From a virus: a stretch of 42,660 nt of DNA. The translations under genes were made by a program, and so were the position numbers. The DNA lies in IMG/VR virus record IMGVR_UViG_3300012930_000017, positions 1 to 42,660 of that record; one strand, written 5' to 3'. Positions 29,962 through 37,678 of this stretch are shown piece by piece; the first letter of the stretch is position 1, and each line of letters opens with the position of its first letter. The notes under the pieces were generated by a model that was given only the letters and a program-made list of their open reading frames with translations, was not told the DNA's origin and made no database searches.

Positions 29962-30867
29962 GTGCCGACGCTGGCCACGACGCCGTATACGCTCAGCTAC
30001 AACGGCCTCTCGATCGGCGCCGGCACGGCATACGACCTCCAGGCGATGACCGGCTTCGACGATCTGCCCGAGGTGCGCAAGGCAGACCAGCGTCGGTCGG
30101 CCGACCACGGCGCCTTCCTGGGCATCGACTACCACGGCGGCCGAACCGTCGAGTTCGCGTTCTGGATCCCGGCCAGCAGCCTCGCGGACTACGAGAGCCG
30201 CCTCGGCGTGATCCAGGCCGCGATCAACGTCCAGCCGCTGGTCGAACTGCCGCTGCTCTACGCACTGGGCGACGCGGTCCAGTACCAGATCCTCTGCCGG
30301 CCGTCCAAGCGCGACATCCCGCGGACGCTGGAGTGGGCGGGCACCACCGGCCTGGCCACCATCCAGATGATCGCGTCGAACCCCCGCAAGTTCGCGCCTT
30401 CGGTCACATCGGCCGTCACCAGCCTCGCTGCGATCAGCGGCGGGATGACGTTCAACGCCACCTTCCCGCTCTCGTTCGGCGCGGTGGGCGGCGGCGGCAC
30501 GCTGACTCTGACCAATGCCGGCAACTTCCAGACGGCCCTCAACTTCAGCATCGCGGGGCCGGTGGCGAACCCCATCATCGACAACCTGACGACCGGCCAG
30601 TCGCTGCTGTTCGGGATCACGCTGGCCAGCGGTGACACCCTGGTCATCGCCAACGCCGGGACCTCGGTAGCCAGCATCGTCCTCAACGGCACCGCCAGTC
30701 GGTACAACGCGCTCCTGGCCGGCTCGGCGCCGCTCCAGCAGTTCGGCCTCCCCGGCGGACTCCCGGGACCATGCGCGGTAGGTACCTCGCAGCAAATTCG
30801 CTACCGGAACAACGGCGCAGGATCAGCCAGTCAGCTCACGGTCACCTACCAGAGCGCTTGGGTCTGA
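29962..30867 (+). CDS. Distal tail (Dit)-like protein, 301 aa
   Basis: GTG at 29962, right after the tape measure stop. The N-terminal half resembles siphovirus Dit: YNGLSIGAGTAYDLQAM, then DLPEVRKADQRRSADHGAFL, YHGGRTVEFAFWIPA and ESRLGVIQAAINVQPLVELP. The C-terminal half is a beta sandwich (GGGTLTLTNAGNFQTAL, DTLVIANAGTSVASIVL). Dit forms the hub at the tail tip. A 99-base spacer follows in which I see no gene. Confidence 0.75.
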   Translation: MPTLATTPYTLSYNGLSIGAGTAYDLQAMTGFDDLPEVRKADQRRSADHGAFLGIDYHGGRTVEFAFWIPASSLADYESRLGVIQAAINVQPLVELPLLYALGDAVQYQILCRPSKRDIPRTLEWAGTTGLATIQMIASNPRKFAPSVTSAVTSLAAISGGMTFNATFPLSFGAVGGGGTLTLTNAGNFQTALNFSIAGPVANPIIDNLTTGQSLLFGITLASGDTLVIANAGTSVASIVLNGTASRYNALLAGSAPLQQFGLPGGLPGPCAVGTSQQIRYRNNGAGSASQLTVTYQSAWV

Positions 30868-30966
30868 GGGCCGCCGCACGAGAAAGCGGTTCTCCCTGCG
30901 CTCCGACCGAGCTCCGACCCAGGGCCTGCCCGCCCGCTCTCCAGTCGCAATCCTTCGCGAGGTCGC

Positions 30967-32058
30967 ATGGCCGTCTACCGCTACCGCTTCTACGACCTGG
31001 CCACGAACTCGCTGTTGGGCGAGTTGCCGCTGATCGGGGTCACATTCGCTTCGAAGTTCAACGATGTTGGGGACTTCAGCGCCAGTCTGCTGATGGCTGA
31101 TTCGCGGATCGCCGCCATGCAGCCCCTGACGGTCACCCAGCCGGGGCGCACGGCCGTCTACGTGGATCGCGACGGCACACTCGTGTGGGGCGGCGTGGTG
31201 GTCCTGCGCGGATACCAGGCCAGCACCTTCATGCTCGCGATCCGGGCCTCCGAGTTCATGTGGTACTTCAGCCAGAAGAGAGTCATCGCCACCACCAAGG
31301 CGTACACCAACCAGGACCAGCTCTTCATCGCCCAGGATCTCGTCAACTACGCCCAGGGGGTCGCCAGCGGGTCCATCGGCGTGGTGGTCCCGAGCAACAC
31401 ATCCGGCGTGTTGCGCACGGTGACCTACAACTCGACCGATCGGAAGAAGGTCGGCCAGGCCATCGCCGACCTCGCTCAGCTCGACAACGGGTTCGACTGG
31501 GCGATCGACGTGGCCTACGTGGCGGGGCTCCCGACCAAGACGCTCACGCTCAGCTACCCGCGCCGGGGGGTCACGTTCCAGAACTCCGGCTGGACCTTCG
31601 AGTACCCGGGCAATATCCACGACTACACCTGGCCGGAGGACTCGTCCAGCCAGGCCATCACCGCCTACGTCCAGGGCGCTGGCACCGGGACGAACATGGT
31701 CAGCGCCACCAACACCAACACCGCGCTCCTCGACGGCGGCTACCCGCTCATAGAGGACCTCTTCCAGGCCAAGGACCAGACCGACCCGGGGATGCTGGCG
31801 GCCCGCGCCGTGGCGGCGGTCAAGGCGTACGCCAACCCGGTCGTCCTGCCGCAGTTGTACGTGCGCGCCAACCAAGATCCGCTGCTGGGCTCCTACAAGG
31901 CGGGTGACGACGTCCGCGTCCGGATCACCGACCCACGCTGGCCAGCTCAGGCGGGGGCGCCCGGCCTGGAGACCTTCTACCGGATCACGACGATCCAGGT
32001 GACCCCTCAGGACAATGCTCCCGAGACGGTCACGCTGACCCTGGGGGCCGTCCCCTGA
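30967..32058 (+). CDS. Tail tip protein, ReqiPepy6 Gp37-like, 363 aa
   Basis: ATG at 30967. It has the look of the Gp37-like minor tail family of actinophages: YRFYDLATNSLLGELPLIGV, FASKFNDVGDFSASLLM, DRDGTLVWGGVVVLRGY, and a middle segment on binding-like strands (WTFEYPGNIHDYTWPEDSSS). The C-terminal part ends with RITTIQVTPQDNAPETVTL. It probably forms the tail-associated hub beyond Dit. The stop overlaps the CTG start of the next gene. Confidence 0.72.
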   Translation: MAVYRYRFYDLATNSLLGELPLIGVTFASKFNDVGDFSASLLMADSRIAAMQPLTVTQPGRTAVYVDRDGTLVWGGVVVLRGYQASTFMLAIRASEFMWYFSQKRVIATTKAYTNQDQLFIAQDLVNYAQGVASGSIGVVVPSNTSGVLRTVTYNSTDRKKVGQAIADLAQLDNGFDWAIDVAYVAGLPTKTLTLSYPRRGVTFQNSGWTFEYPGNIHDYTWPEDSSSQAITAYVQGAGTGTNMVSATNTNTALLDGGYPLIEDLFQAKDQTDPGMLAARAVAAVKAYANPVVLPQLYVRANQDPLLGSYKAGDDVRVRITDPRWPAQAGAPGLETFYRITTIQVTPQDNAPETVTLTLGAVP

Positions 32059-32531
32059 GCTACACACCGCTCCCGGACGACTTCGTCCGCGCGTTCAAGG
32101 CGCTGGAGCGCCGAGTGGCGATCCTCGAGAACGTCAATCCTGGCGCGGTCGGCCAGACCGCCTCTGCTCTCACCGTCATGGGCGGGATCACAGCCACGGC
32201 GGCCATCGCTGCCGGCGGGATCGTTACCGGCTCCGGGGGCCTTGTCGTCGGTGCTGGCGCCACCCTGACGCTGGTCACCGTCTACACGCCGACCCTGACG
32301 CCGGCCGCCTGCGCCGCCTCGATCGGGTTCCAGCAGCAGACGTTCACCGTCACCGGCCTGACCACGGCAGACAAGATCTTCGTCAACGGACCGGCGCCGG
32401 CCGCCCTCGCGGCGATGGTCGCCGCTCGGGTCTCAGCCGCAGACACGCTGGCCCTGACCTTCGCCAACCTCAGCGCCGCCGCCAACGTCCCGGCCGCCGG
32501 CGTCTACACCGTGCTCGCCATCAGGAGCTGA
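32055..32531 (+). CDS. Small tail-tip or fibre-linked protein, 158 aa, CTG start
   Basis: Coding sequence clearly extends upstream of the first GTG (32112): SYTPLPDDFVRAFKALERRV reads as a helix typical of such tail proteins. The only start there is CTG at 32055, overlapping the previous stop as CTGA, in line with the ATGA/GTGA/TTGA junctions elsewhere. After the helical N-terminus comes an Ala/Gly/Thr-rich, beta-like domain (GGLVVGAGATLTLVTVYTP, FTVTGLTTADKIFVNGP) similar to phage proteins built on a short spike fold. An appendage role is inferred. Confidence 0.65.
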   Translation: MSYTPLPDDFVRAFKALERRVAILENVNPGAVGQTASALTVMGGITATAAIAAGGIVTGSGGLVVGAGATLTLVTVYTPTLTPAACAASIGFQQQTFTVTGLTTADKIFVNGPAPAALAAMVAARVSAADTLALTFANLSAAANVPAAGVYTVLAIRS

Positions 32532-32534
32532 CCT

Positions 32535-32822
32535 TCAGAGCGGCGCTGCCGCAGGCCAGTGCCCGAAGCCATTGCGGCGGCGCACCTTGCAGCCGGCCGG
32601 GCCGATTTCGACCTCGTGCCGGCCGCTATCGGCGGGCACGGCTATCTGGAGAACCACGCGCCAGCCGTCAGGCACGGGTGGCAGCGAGTTGACTCCCGGC
32701 CACAGCGCCTCTGGCGCGGGCGTGCCGGTGACGACCTGGAAGCATCCGTCCCGCTCAACGAGAAGGTCGACCCGGTCCCGCGGAGCAGCCCAAGCCAGCG
32801 ACAGCGTGATCGGTTCGGTCAC
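32535..32822 (-). CDS. Minus-strand gene in the tail operon, 95 aa, probably leaderless
   Basis: GTG at 32822 on the minus strand. The product reads as a compact beta-rich protein: TEPITLSLAWAAPRDRVDLL, VERDGCFQVVTGTPAPEALW, VVLQIAVPADSGRHEVEIG and a basic end. It fills the gap between two plus-strand genes, ending four bases after the upstream gene's stop codon. TAGGGT lies 6 bases before the GTG. No family is recognised. It is the third lone minus-strand gene in the late operon. Confidence 0.6.
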   Translation of the reverse strand: MTEPITLSLAWAAPRDRVDLLVERDGCFQVVTGTPAPEALWPGVNSLPPVPDGWRVVLQIAVPADSGRHEVEIGPAGCKVRRRNGFGHWPAAAPL

Positions 32823-32828
32823 CTGCCG

Positions 32829-32834
32829 ACCCTA
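32829..32834 (-). promoter_or_regulatory. -10-like TAGGGT box of the minus-strand gene
   Basis: TAGGGT on the minus strand, 6 bases before GTG 32822. No Shine-Dalgarno is present, and no -35 is obvious. It shares the spacer with the ribosome site of the divergent plus-strand gene at 32849. Confidence 0.45.
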
Positions 32835-32848
32835 CCACCGGAGAGCCC

Positions 32849-33328
32849 ATGGCCCTGACCGATCACGTCGTCGTGCTCGCCCACCTGCAACCCCAGGTGA
32901 TCAGCGCCCCGCCTGCGCAGAATTGGGAGGAGACGCTGCGTCGACTGGGGATGCCCGAGGAGACGATCGCCGCCCTGCCGCCGTCGGCTCGCGCGCAGTC
33001 GGTCGGTGTCGCTGGCGATGCGGTCGTCTCGGCGTCGGCGCTCGACATCCGGCCGGGCGGCATCGTCACCGAGGTCGACTGGCCGTGCAGCTGCGGCGCT
33101 CGACTCCACGCACACCACGACTTCGTGCTCGCGGCATGGGCGAAGCACGTGGCCGAGGCCGAGGGGATCGACGCCGACCACCTGGAGCGCCACGCCGTGC
33201 AGGAGATCGATGGGAAGTGGCGGCCCGACGGCAAGCCGCGGGTCCACTGCCGCTGCGGCGCCCGCTTCGAGAGCGCGAGCCTGATTCCGGATCTGACCGC
33301 CTGGGAACAGCACGTGAGGGCGGCGTGA
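32849..33328 (+). CDS. Small Cys-rich protein of the tail region, 159 aa
   Basis: ATG at 32849, GGAGAG five bases upstream. The C-terminal half contains two CxC-G-A pairs (WPCSCGARLHAHHDFVLAAW and VHCRCGARFESASLIPDL) that together could bind zinc, each followed by a similar helix (HHDFVLAAW, LTAWEQHV). This looks like an internal duplication of a small zinc-binding unit. The N-terminus is helical. No known family. Confidence 0.6.
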   Translation: MALTDHVVVLAHLQPQVISAPPAQNWEETLRRLGMPEETIAALPPSARAQSVGVAGDAVVSASALDIRPGGIVTEVDWPCSCGARLHAHHDFVLAAWAKHVAEAEGIDADHLERHAVQEIDGKWRPDGKPRVHCRCGARFESASLIPDLTAWEQHVRAA

Positions 33329-33546
33329 CGGACACCTACTTCCCGTCCGGCCCGCGCTCTTGGTGGCCGCCGTACCTGCGCCGGCGCGTCCGCGAACTGA
33401 CGGACGACGTGCTCCAGGCCGAGGGCGAGAGGGCCGAGCGGGTCTGGGCCGCCCAGGCAGACCCGCCCGATGTTCGCATCGCCGTTACCGGTGACCCCGC
33501 CCAGATCGCCCGGTCCGCGGCCTGGGTCACGAGGGCCGGGAGGTGA
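33325..33546 (+). CDS. Small hypothetical protein, 73 aa
   Basis: GTG at 33325 overlaps the previous stop and its own stop overlaps the next GTG. The start TDTYFPSGPRSWWPPYLRRR and a charged helix (LTDDVLQAEGERAERVWAAQ) look like real protein. It may be a short tail-tip linker or chaperone for the fibre protein encoded next. Family not recognised. Confidence 0.55.
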   Translation: MTDTYFPSGPRSWWPPYLRRRVRELTDDVLQAEGERAERVWAAQADPPDVRIAVTGDPAQIARSAAWVTRAGR

Positions 33547-34460
33547 CTGCGAACGCGGTCCCGTACGCCGTGCAGGCGCTCAGCCACCCGGCCGACAACT
33601 TCCGCCGCGCCCAGAGCTTCGCGAATCTCGGCCAGCAGGGGGTTCGCTCATGGGTCGTCGGCGACATGCTCGTCACGGCCAACGGCACACCGAACATGTC
33701 GGTCAACGTGGCGGCCGGCCAGTGCCTCATCAACGGCACCCAGAACTCCACGAGCCAAGGGAGCTACCACGGCCTCAACGACGCCTCCGTGAACCTGGCC
33801 ATCGCCGCCTCGGACGCCACCAACCCACGCATCGACATCGTCGTCGCCCAGGTCCGCGACGCAGCCTACAGCGGCGCCAACAACGACTTCATCCTGGCGG
33901 TGGTCACCGGGACGCCCGCCGGCTCCCCGGCAGCGCCCGCGACCCCGGCCAACGCCATTGTGCTCGCCCAGATCGCGGTTGCGGCCAACGCGACCACGAT
34001 CGTCAGCGGCAACATCACGGACAAGCGCCCGATCGTCGGGGTGCCCTTCAAGGCATATGGCTACGCCGCCAACAACCAGAGCCTCACGGCCGGGACGCCG
34101 GTCCTGATCAACGTCAACGCGATCGACTACGACCCCAACGGCAACTTCAACACCACGACCCATCTCTACACCTGCCCCGTGCCCGGCACCTACTGGGTCG
34201 CTGGCGGGCTGGAGAGCGACACCAACACGACCCTCATGGCCTCCATCCGCCAGGCCGGTAGCCGGAGTCAGACGTACTTTGGCGGCACCACCCTGAACGC
34301 CGCCGGCAACCGACCGATCTCGATCGTGACCGCCCTGATCAAGGCTGCCGCCAGCGACACCTTCGGCTTGTGGGAGGAGGTCACCACCGTCAGCGGGAAC
34401 GTCGGCGACGTGAACACGCTGGGCAAGAACTTCATCTCTGTCCAGTGGACCGGGCCGTAG
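33543..34460 (+). CDS. Tail fibre / receptor-binding protein with C1q-like end, 305 aa
   Basis: GTG at 33543. Residues 1-170 resemble the N-terminal collar found in many actinophage fibre proteins: VQALSHPADNFRRAQSFANL, WVVGDMLVTANGTPNMSVNV, GAGQCLINGTQ-type strands and IDIVVAQVRDAAYSGANNDF. Residues 180-305 look like a C1q/TNF-type jelly roll (AIDYDPNGNFNTTTHLYTCP, PGTYWVAGGLESDTNTTLM, FGLWEEVTTVSG), a common trimeric receptor-binding head. It is the likely host-recognition protein. Confidence 0.72.
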   Translation: MTANAVPYAVQALSHPADNFRRAQSFANLGQQGVRSWVVGDMLVTANGTPNMSVNVAAGQCLINGTQNSTSQGSYHGLNDASVNLAIAASDATNPRIDIVVAQVRDAAYSGANNDFILAVVTGTPAGSPAAPATPANAIVLAQIAVAANATTIVSGNITDKRPIVGVPFKAYGYAANNQSLTAGTPVLINVNAIDYDPNGNFNTTTHLYTCPVPGTYWVAGGLESDTNTTLMASIRQAGSRSQTYFGGTTLNAAGNRPISIVTALIKAAASDTFGLWEEVTTVSGNVGDVNTLGKNFISVQWTGP

Positions 34461-34473
34461 CGGTCGACACCCC

Positions 34474-34707
34474 ATGAGCCACGCCATCCTCGCCGCCATG
34501 GCCCTCCTCGCCCTGGCCTGCGACAGCCCGGCACCCTCCCCGCCACGGCCGGCCACGCCCACACAGCCTTCCGAACCGGCCAGCAGCACTCCCAATCGCC
34601 CGCTGGCGCCGCCCTTCCGGCCCACCTCGACCTGTCCGCCGGGCGGCAACCCGATCCGCACGCCGCCCATGGCCGTCCCGCCGTCACCCGGAGGTTGCCC
34701 CCCATGA
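34474..34707 (+). CDS. Small Pro/Ser-rich lipoprotein-like protein, 77 aa
   Basis: ATG at 34474. A short hydrophobic signal (SHAILAAMALLALAC) ends in Cys-Asp, lipoprotein-like, although the -3 residue is Ala where Leu is usual. The rest is disordered Pro/Thr/Ser (PAPSPPRPATPTQPSEPASS) with two more Cys. If lipidated it would sit on the host membrane. A role in lysis or superinfection exclusion is possible but not shown. The sequence alone cannot exclude a spurious open frame. Confidence 0.45.
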   Translation: MSHAILAAMALLALACDSPAPSPPRPATPTQPSEPASSTPNRPLAPPFRPTSTCPPGGNPIRTPPMAVPPSPGGCPP

Positions 34708-34934
34708 TCCGAGCGAAGTTCAGCGTCCAGCAGATCAGCCGGAGCACCTACGGGCACTCCGTCCGCCTCCAGCCCGTGACCAGTGGCGGCGAGGAGAACC
34801 GGGCGTTCTACGCCGCCACGCCGGCCGGCCAGCTCGAGATGAGCGGCCTCAAGCAGGAGGTCGTGGACCTGTTCGGCGAGCCGGGCTCGGAGTTCTACGT
34901 GGACTTCACGCCGGCCCGAGAGCCGACTCCGTGA
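34704..34934 (+). CDS. Small beta-rich hypothetical protein, 76 aa
   Basis: ATG at 34704 with GGAGG at eight-base spacing. The sequence (IRAKFSVQQISRSTYGHSV, then LQPVTSGGEENRAFYAATP and EVVDLFGEPGSEFYVDFTPA) matches a small beta-barrel protein common in actinophages; I recall similar small proteins with a 'F..P..G.EFY.DFTP' ending. Function unknown. The stop overlaps the GTG of the next gene. Confidence 0.65.
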   Translation: MIRAKFSVQQISRSTYGHSVRLQPVTSGGEENRAFYAATPAGQLEMSGLKQEVVDLFGEPGSEFYVDFTPAREPTP

Positions 34935-35176
34935 CCGATCCCCTCGCCCACCTCCAGCATCCGGCCGTCGCGGTCGCCGAGGCCGCCTGGGGCCGACATG
35001 TCCACGGCACCCCTGACCGTCTGGGCTGCGAGCAGTGCCAGGCCGCGCCCGGCCCGCCGCCGCCCGACTGCCCTGAGGAGCAGCGCGATCTCTACGCCTG
35101 CGACGAGGGCGTCCGCCTGCACGAGCAGGCCGTACGAGCGGCTCACGCGGCCCTGGAGGCACCGGATGGGCGGTAG
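34931..35176 (+). CDS. Small Cys/His protein, 81 aa
   Basis: GTG at 34931. Helical with scattered metal ligands (WGRHVHGTPDRLGCEQCQAA, then PDCPEEQRDLYACDEGVRLH). One CxxC and two single Cys could bind zinc. It overlaps the lysin gene by 11 bases. No family is recognised. It may be a small accessory of the lysis region. Confidence 0.55.
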   Translation: MTDPLAHLQHPAVAVAEAAWGRHVHGTPDRLGCEQCQAAPGPPPPDCPEEQRDLYACDEGVRLHEQAVRAAHAALEAPDGR

Positions 35177-36107
35177 CGGCGTCCTGGCCGGCTGGGACGC
35201 CTCCGGCTGGCAGGGGGGCGTCTACAGCGGCGGAGGCGGCTTCTCCTTCGCTCTGGCCAAGGCGACCGAGGGCTACGCCTGGGTGGACCCGGCATTCGAG
35301 CGTCATCTGGCCTCAATCCGGGCTCATGGGCTCGTCGCCGGCGCCTACGCCTTCGGTTGCCCCGAGCTGGGGCCGCCGGAGCCGCAGGCCGACTTCTTCG
35401 TCGCCGTCGTCCGCTCGGTCGTCAGCGACCTTCGCGGCCTGCTGCTGGCGCTCGACCTCGAGGTCGGCCGCGGCCCGCTGGCGGCGTGGCGCGACCGCTT
35501 CTGCGACCGGGTGGAGCTGCTGGCTGGCGTGCCCTGCTGGTGGTACAGCTACGACTCGTTCCTCCGGACCCGGGCGCTCAACACGGGTGGCACGCGCTAC
35601 CCGTTCTGGGACGCCTGGCCGGACGCCAATGGCTCGCTGCCGACGTACGCGTTCGGCCGGCCGAGGATGCAGCAGTGGGGCCTGACCACGGTGCCCGGGA
35701 TCGGCGGCATGGTCGACGCCAACCGCTTCTTCGGCACCATCGCCGATCTGCGCGCACTCACCGTCGGTGGCTCGGTGGCGCCGGCGCCGTCGACCACCCC
35801 CATCCGAGGAGACGAGATGCCCCTCATGATCCCGCGGCGATCCGGCGGCTACGACGTCTTCGGAGTCATGCCCGACGGCGCGCTCCGCCATGCGCTGCTC
35901 ACCGCCCCGGGTGCGGTGGAGGTCCCCTTCGACGATCCCCTCCCTGGCCGCTGGGCCTCGGTCTTCGCGGCCCGGTGGAGTACCGACGAGACGCATCTGG
36001 AGGTCTTCGGCTTCGGCTGGGACGGCGGCGCCGGCGGGAGCGTCTGGAAGAACGACTGGGACGTCAGCGATGGGCTCTGGGTCGGGCCGACGCGGCTGGC
36101 CGGCTGA
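35166..36107 (+). CDS. Endolysin, GH25 muramidase, 313 aa
   Basis: ATG at 35166 inside the end of the upstream gene. The N-terminal ~200 residues are a GH25 lysozyme: LAGWDASGWQGGVYSGGG (Asp 11), ALAKATEGYAWVDPAF, GLVAGAYAFG, LLLALDLEVG (Asp 97, Glu 99) and MQQWGLTTVPGIGGMVDANR. A linker (APAPSTTPIRGDE) leads to a C-terminal domain of about 100 residues with strands like GGYDVFGVMPDGALRHALL and LEVFGFGWDGGAGGSVWKND, probably for wall binding. It cuts host peptidoglycan for release. No signal peptide, so a holin is needed. Confidence 0.85.
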   Translation: MGGSGVLAGWDASGWQGGVYSGGGGFSFALAKATEGYAWVDPAFERHLASIRAHGLVAGAYAFGCPELGPPEPQADFFVAVVRSVVSDLRGLLLALDLEVGRGPLAAWRDRFCDRVELLAGVPCWWYSYDSFLRTRALNTGGTRYPFWDAWPDANGSLPTYAFGRPRMQQWGLTTVPGIGGMVDANRFFGTIADLRALTVGGSVAPAPSTTPIRGDEMPLMIPRRSGGYDVFGVMPDGALRHALLTAPGAVEVPFDDPLPGRWASVFAARWSTDETHLEVFGFGWDGGAGGSVWKNDWDVSDGLWVGPTRLAG

Positions 36108-36117
36108 GCGGCGTGAC

Positions 36118-36327
36118 GTGGTCGCCGACCGGCTGAGCGCCGCCGTCGCCGTCAGGCCCTTCGGCCTGTGGCGCCGGTTCAAGTCCGCCTCGCGAGAGCG
36201 GCCACCGTCGATGCGGCCGCGCGATTCGGTGGACAAGGCCCGGGAGCGGCTGGAGGACCGGCAGCGCCGGGAGCGCGCGCTGGAGCTGGAGCTGGACAGC
36301 TACCAGCGAGCTGAGCGGCGGCCGTGA
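36118..36327 (+). CDS. Small basic coiled-coil protein, 69 aa
   Basis: GTG at 36118, ten bases after the lysin stop. A start VADRLSAAVAVRPFGLWRRF is followed by a charged helix (RDSVDKARERLEDRQRRERA, LELELDSYQR). Its stop overlaps the GTG of a membrane protein. It resembles the short coiled-coil protein at 37133 in size and charge. It may be a membrane-peripheral partner of the holin-like proteins. Family not recognised. Confidence 0.5.
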   Translation: MVADRLSAAVAVRPFGLWRRFKSASRERPPSMRPRDSVDKARERLEDRQRRERALELELDSYQRAERRP

Positions 36328-36737
36328 TTCTGACCTTCGCCCAGGTCACTGCGATCGGCGTCGCCGTGGCGATCACCGGCTTCTCGCTCCAGGTCGTCTA
36401 CCTGCCGCAGTCGATCTTCGACCTCCGCATCAGCCTGCGGAAGGCCCGTGCAGCGCAGGCCGCGGCCACCACCGAAGTCGAGCGGGAGGCTGCTCGCCGA
36501 GATGGTCGGACCCAGATCTTCTACGTCCTCGCTCGGATCGCCAACAGCGTCGCCCTGATGACGGTGCACGTGGTGATCGTCGTCAGCATCGCCGTGGTGC
36601 TCCGGGCGGTGCGGCCGGGCGTGACGCCCTCGGCGACCGGCTTCCAGCTCGCCTGGTCCCGCGTGGTGGTGTCCGCCGTCGTGGTCGTGGCCACCTCCTC
36701 CCAGCTCGCGGCCCGCTGGTGGGCGCTGCACCTCTGA
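36324..36737 (+). CDS. Membrane protein of the lysis region, 137 aa, three TM segments
   Basis: GTG at 36324. TM1 about residues 4-27 (FAQVTAIGVAVAITGFSLQV), a cytoplasmic-looking charged helix (ISLRKARAAQAAATTEVERE), TM2 about 70-90 (ALMTVHVVIVVSIAVVLRAV) and TM3 about 108-128 (RVVVSAVVVVATSSQLAARW). It lies between lysin and holin-like genes. It could be a holin, an antiholin or another lysis membrane factor; I cannot say which. Confidence 0.6.
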   Translation: MILTFAQVTAIGVAVAITGFSLQVVYLPQSIFDLRISLRKARAAQAAATTEVEREAARRDGRTQIFYVLARIANSVALMTVHVVIVVSIAVVLRAVRPGVTPSATGFQLAWSRVVVSAVVVVATSSQLAARWWALHL

Positions 36738-36794
36738 CCCCTCCCCCGGCGGCCATCCGGCCCGGGGCTGTCCGACACCGTGAGGCCCCCATGA

Positions 36795-37136
36795 ATGGAC
36801 CCGGCGTGGCTCTCGGGCTTCGGGGATCTGGCGAACCGCCTCGGTTTTGGTGGCCTGGCCCTGGTGGTGATCTCCGGTCTCGCCTGGGTCTGCCGGACGC
36901 TCTGGCGGACACTGCTCGACGAGCAGGGCAAGGGGTCCAAGCGGGACGCGCTGATCCTCGACCAGGAGACGGAGCACCAACGGCTCTTGGTCCGCTTCGA
37001 GGAGTCGATGGACCGGATTCGCGCCCTGACGGCGAAGCTGGAGCTGGCCGAGGAGCGGAGCCGGCAACTGGAGGACGATCTGGCGCAGCACGAGGGGTCC
37101 CGACCGCCACCGGCGCGAACCAGGAGGCGCACGTGA
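36795..37136 (+). CDS. Membrane-anchored coiled-coil protein, 113 aa
   Basis: ATG at 36795 (another ATG at 36791 is in a different frame). One TM near residues 15-36 (LGFGGLALVVISGLAWVCRT), then a long charged coiled coil (RFEESMDRIRALTAKLELAE, ERSRQLEDDLAQHEG) and a basic tail. One TM followed by a coiled coil fits small holin-associated or spanin-like proteins. Position between other membrane genes supports a lysis role. The stop overlaps the next GTG. Confidence 0.58.
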   Translation: MDPAWLSGFGDLANRLGFGGLALVVISGLAWVCRTLWRTLLDEQGKGSKRDALILDQETEHQRLLVRFEESMDRIRALTAKLELAEERSRQLEDDLAQHEGSRPPPARTRRRT

Positions 37137-37300
37137 ACCTGATCCAGCGCCTGTTCCAGCGACGACCCGAGCGGCCGGGCGATGGCGACGACGATGTCGT
37201 GACCGCAGCCCGTCGGCGGCTGGAGGACGACCGGAAGCGACGGGAGCAGGTCGAGGAGGACCTGCGCATCCTGGCACGCAGGCCCACCAGCGATGGCTGA
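37133..37300 (+). CDS. Small charged coiled-coil protein, 55 aa
   Basis: GTG at 37133 overlaps the previous stop. Sequence (NLIQRLFQRRPERPGDGDDD, then VVTAARRRLEDDRKRREQVE) is amphipathic at the start and helical after. It overlaps the following gene by 8 bases. It is like the protein at 36118 in composition. Too small to assign. Coupling with membrane genes on both sides suggests a partner protein. Confidence 0.5.
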   Translation: MNLIQRLFQRRPERPGDGDDDVVTAARRRLEDDRKRREQVEEDLRILARRPTSDG

Positions 37301-37652
37301 GGCGCTCCGCGTCGGGATCTGGATCTATACCGCCCTCAGCGTGGCCGGCGTGCTTCTGGCGGTCGTCACGCTCGTCGACGGGACCGCCAACCTGATCGTG
37401 GTCCTGCGCCTCCGCCATGCCCGCAGCGGGGCTGCCTGGCTCTGGCTGGGGATCGGCGCCACCGCATTCATTGCCCAGCTCGTCCACGCCGTCATCGGGC
37501 TGTTCGCCGTCATCCGGCCTGCCGTACCGATCCCGGCGACCGAGTTGGGCGGGTACGTCGCTCTGGTGTCCGGCATCGGGCTGGCGGCCCTCGTCGTGCT
37601 CGCCATCCAGATCGCGACCATCCTCGGCCGCGCAGCCCTGCGGCACCGATAG
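37293..37652 (+). CDS. Membrane protein, 119 aa, three TM segments
   Basis: ATG at 37293. TM1 about 8-30 (IWIYTALSVAGVLLAVVTLV), TM2 about 48-74 (AWLWLGIGATAFIAQLVHAV) and TM3 about 88-112 (ALVSGIGLAALVVLAIQIAT), with short charged loops. It is similar in layout to the protein at 36324. A holin-like or lysis-control role is likely from position, but the family is not recognised. Confidence 0.58.
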   Translation: MAEALRVGIWIYTALSVAGVLLAVVTLVDGTANLIVVLRLRHARSGAAWLWLGIGATAFIAQLVHAVIGLFAVIRPAVPIPATELGGYVALVSGIGLAALVVLAIQIATILGRAALRHR

Positions 37653-37678
37653 CACCTGATCCTCGAAGGAGTCCCGCT

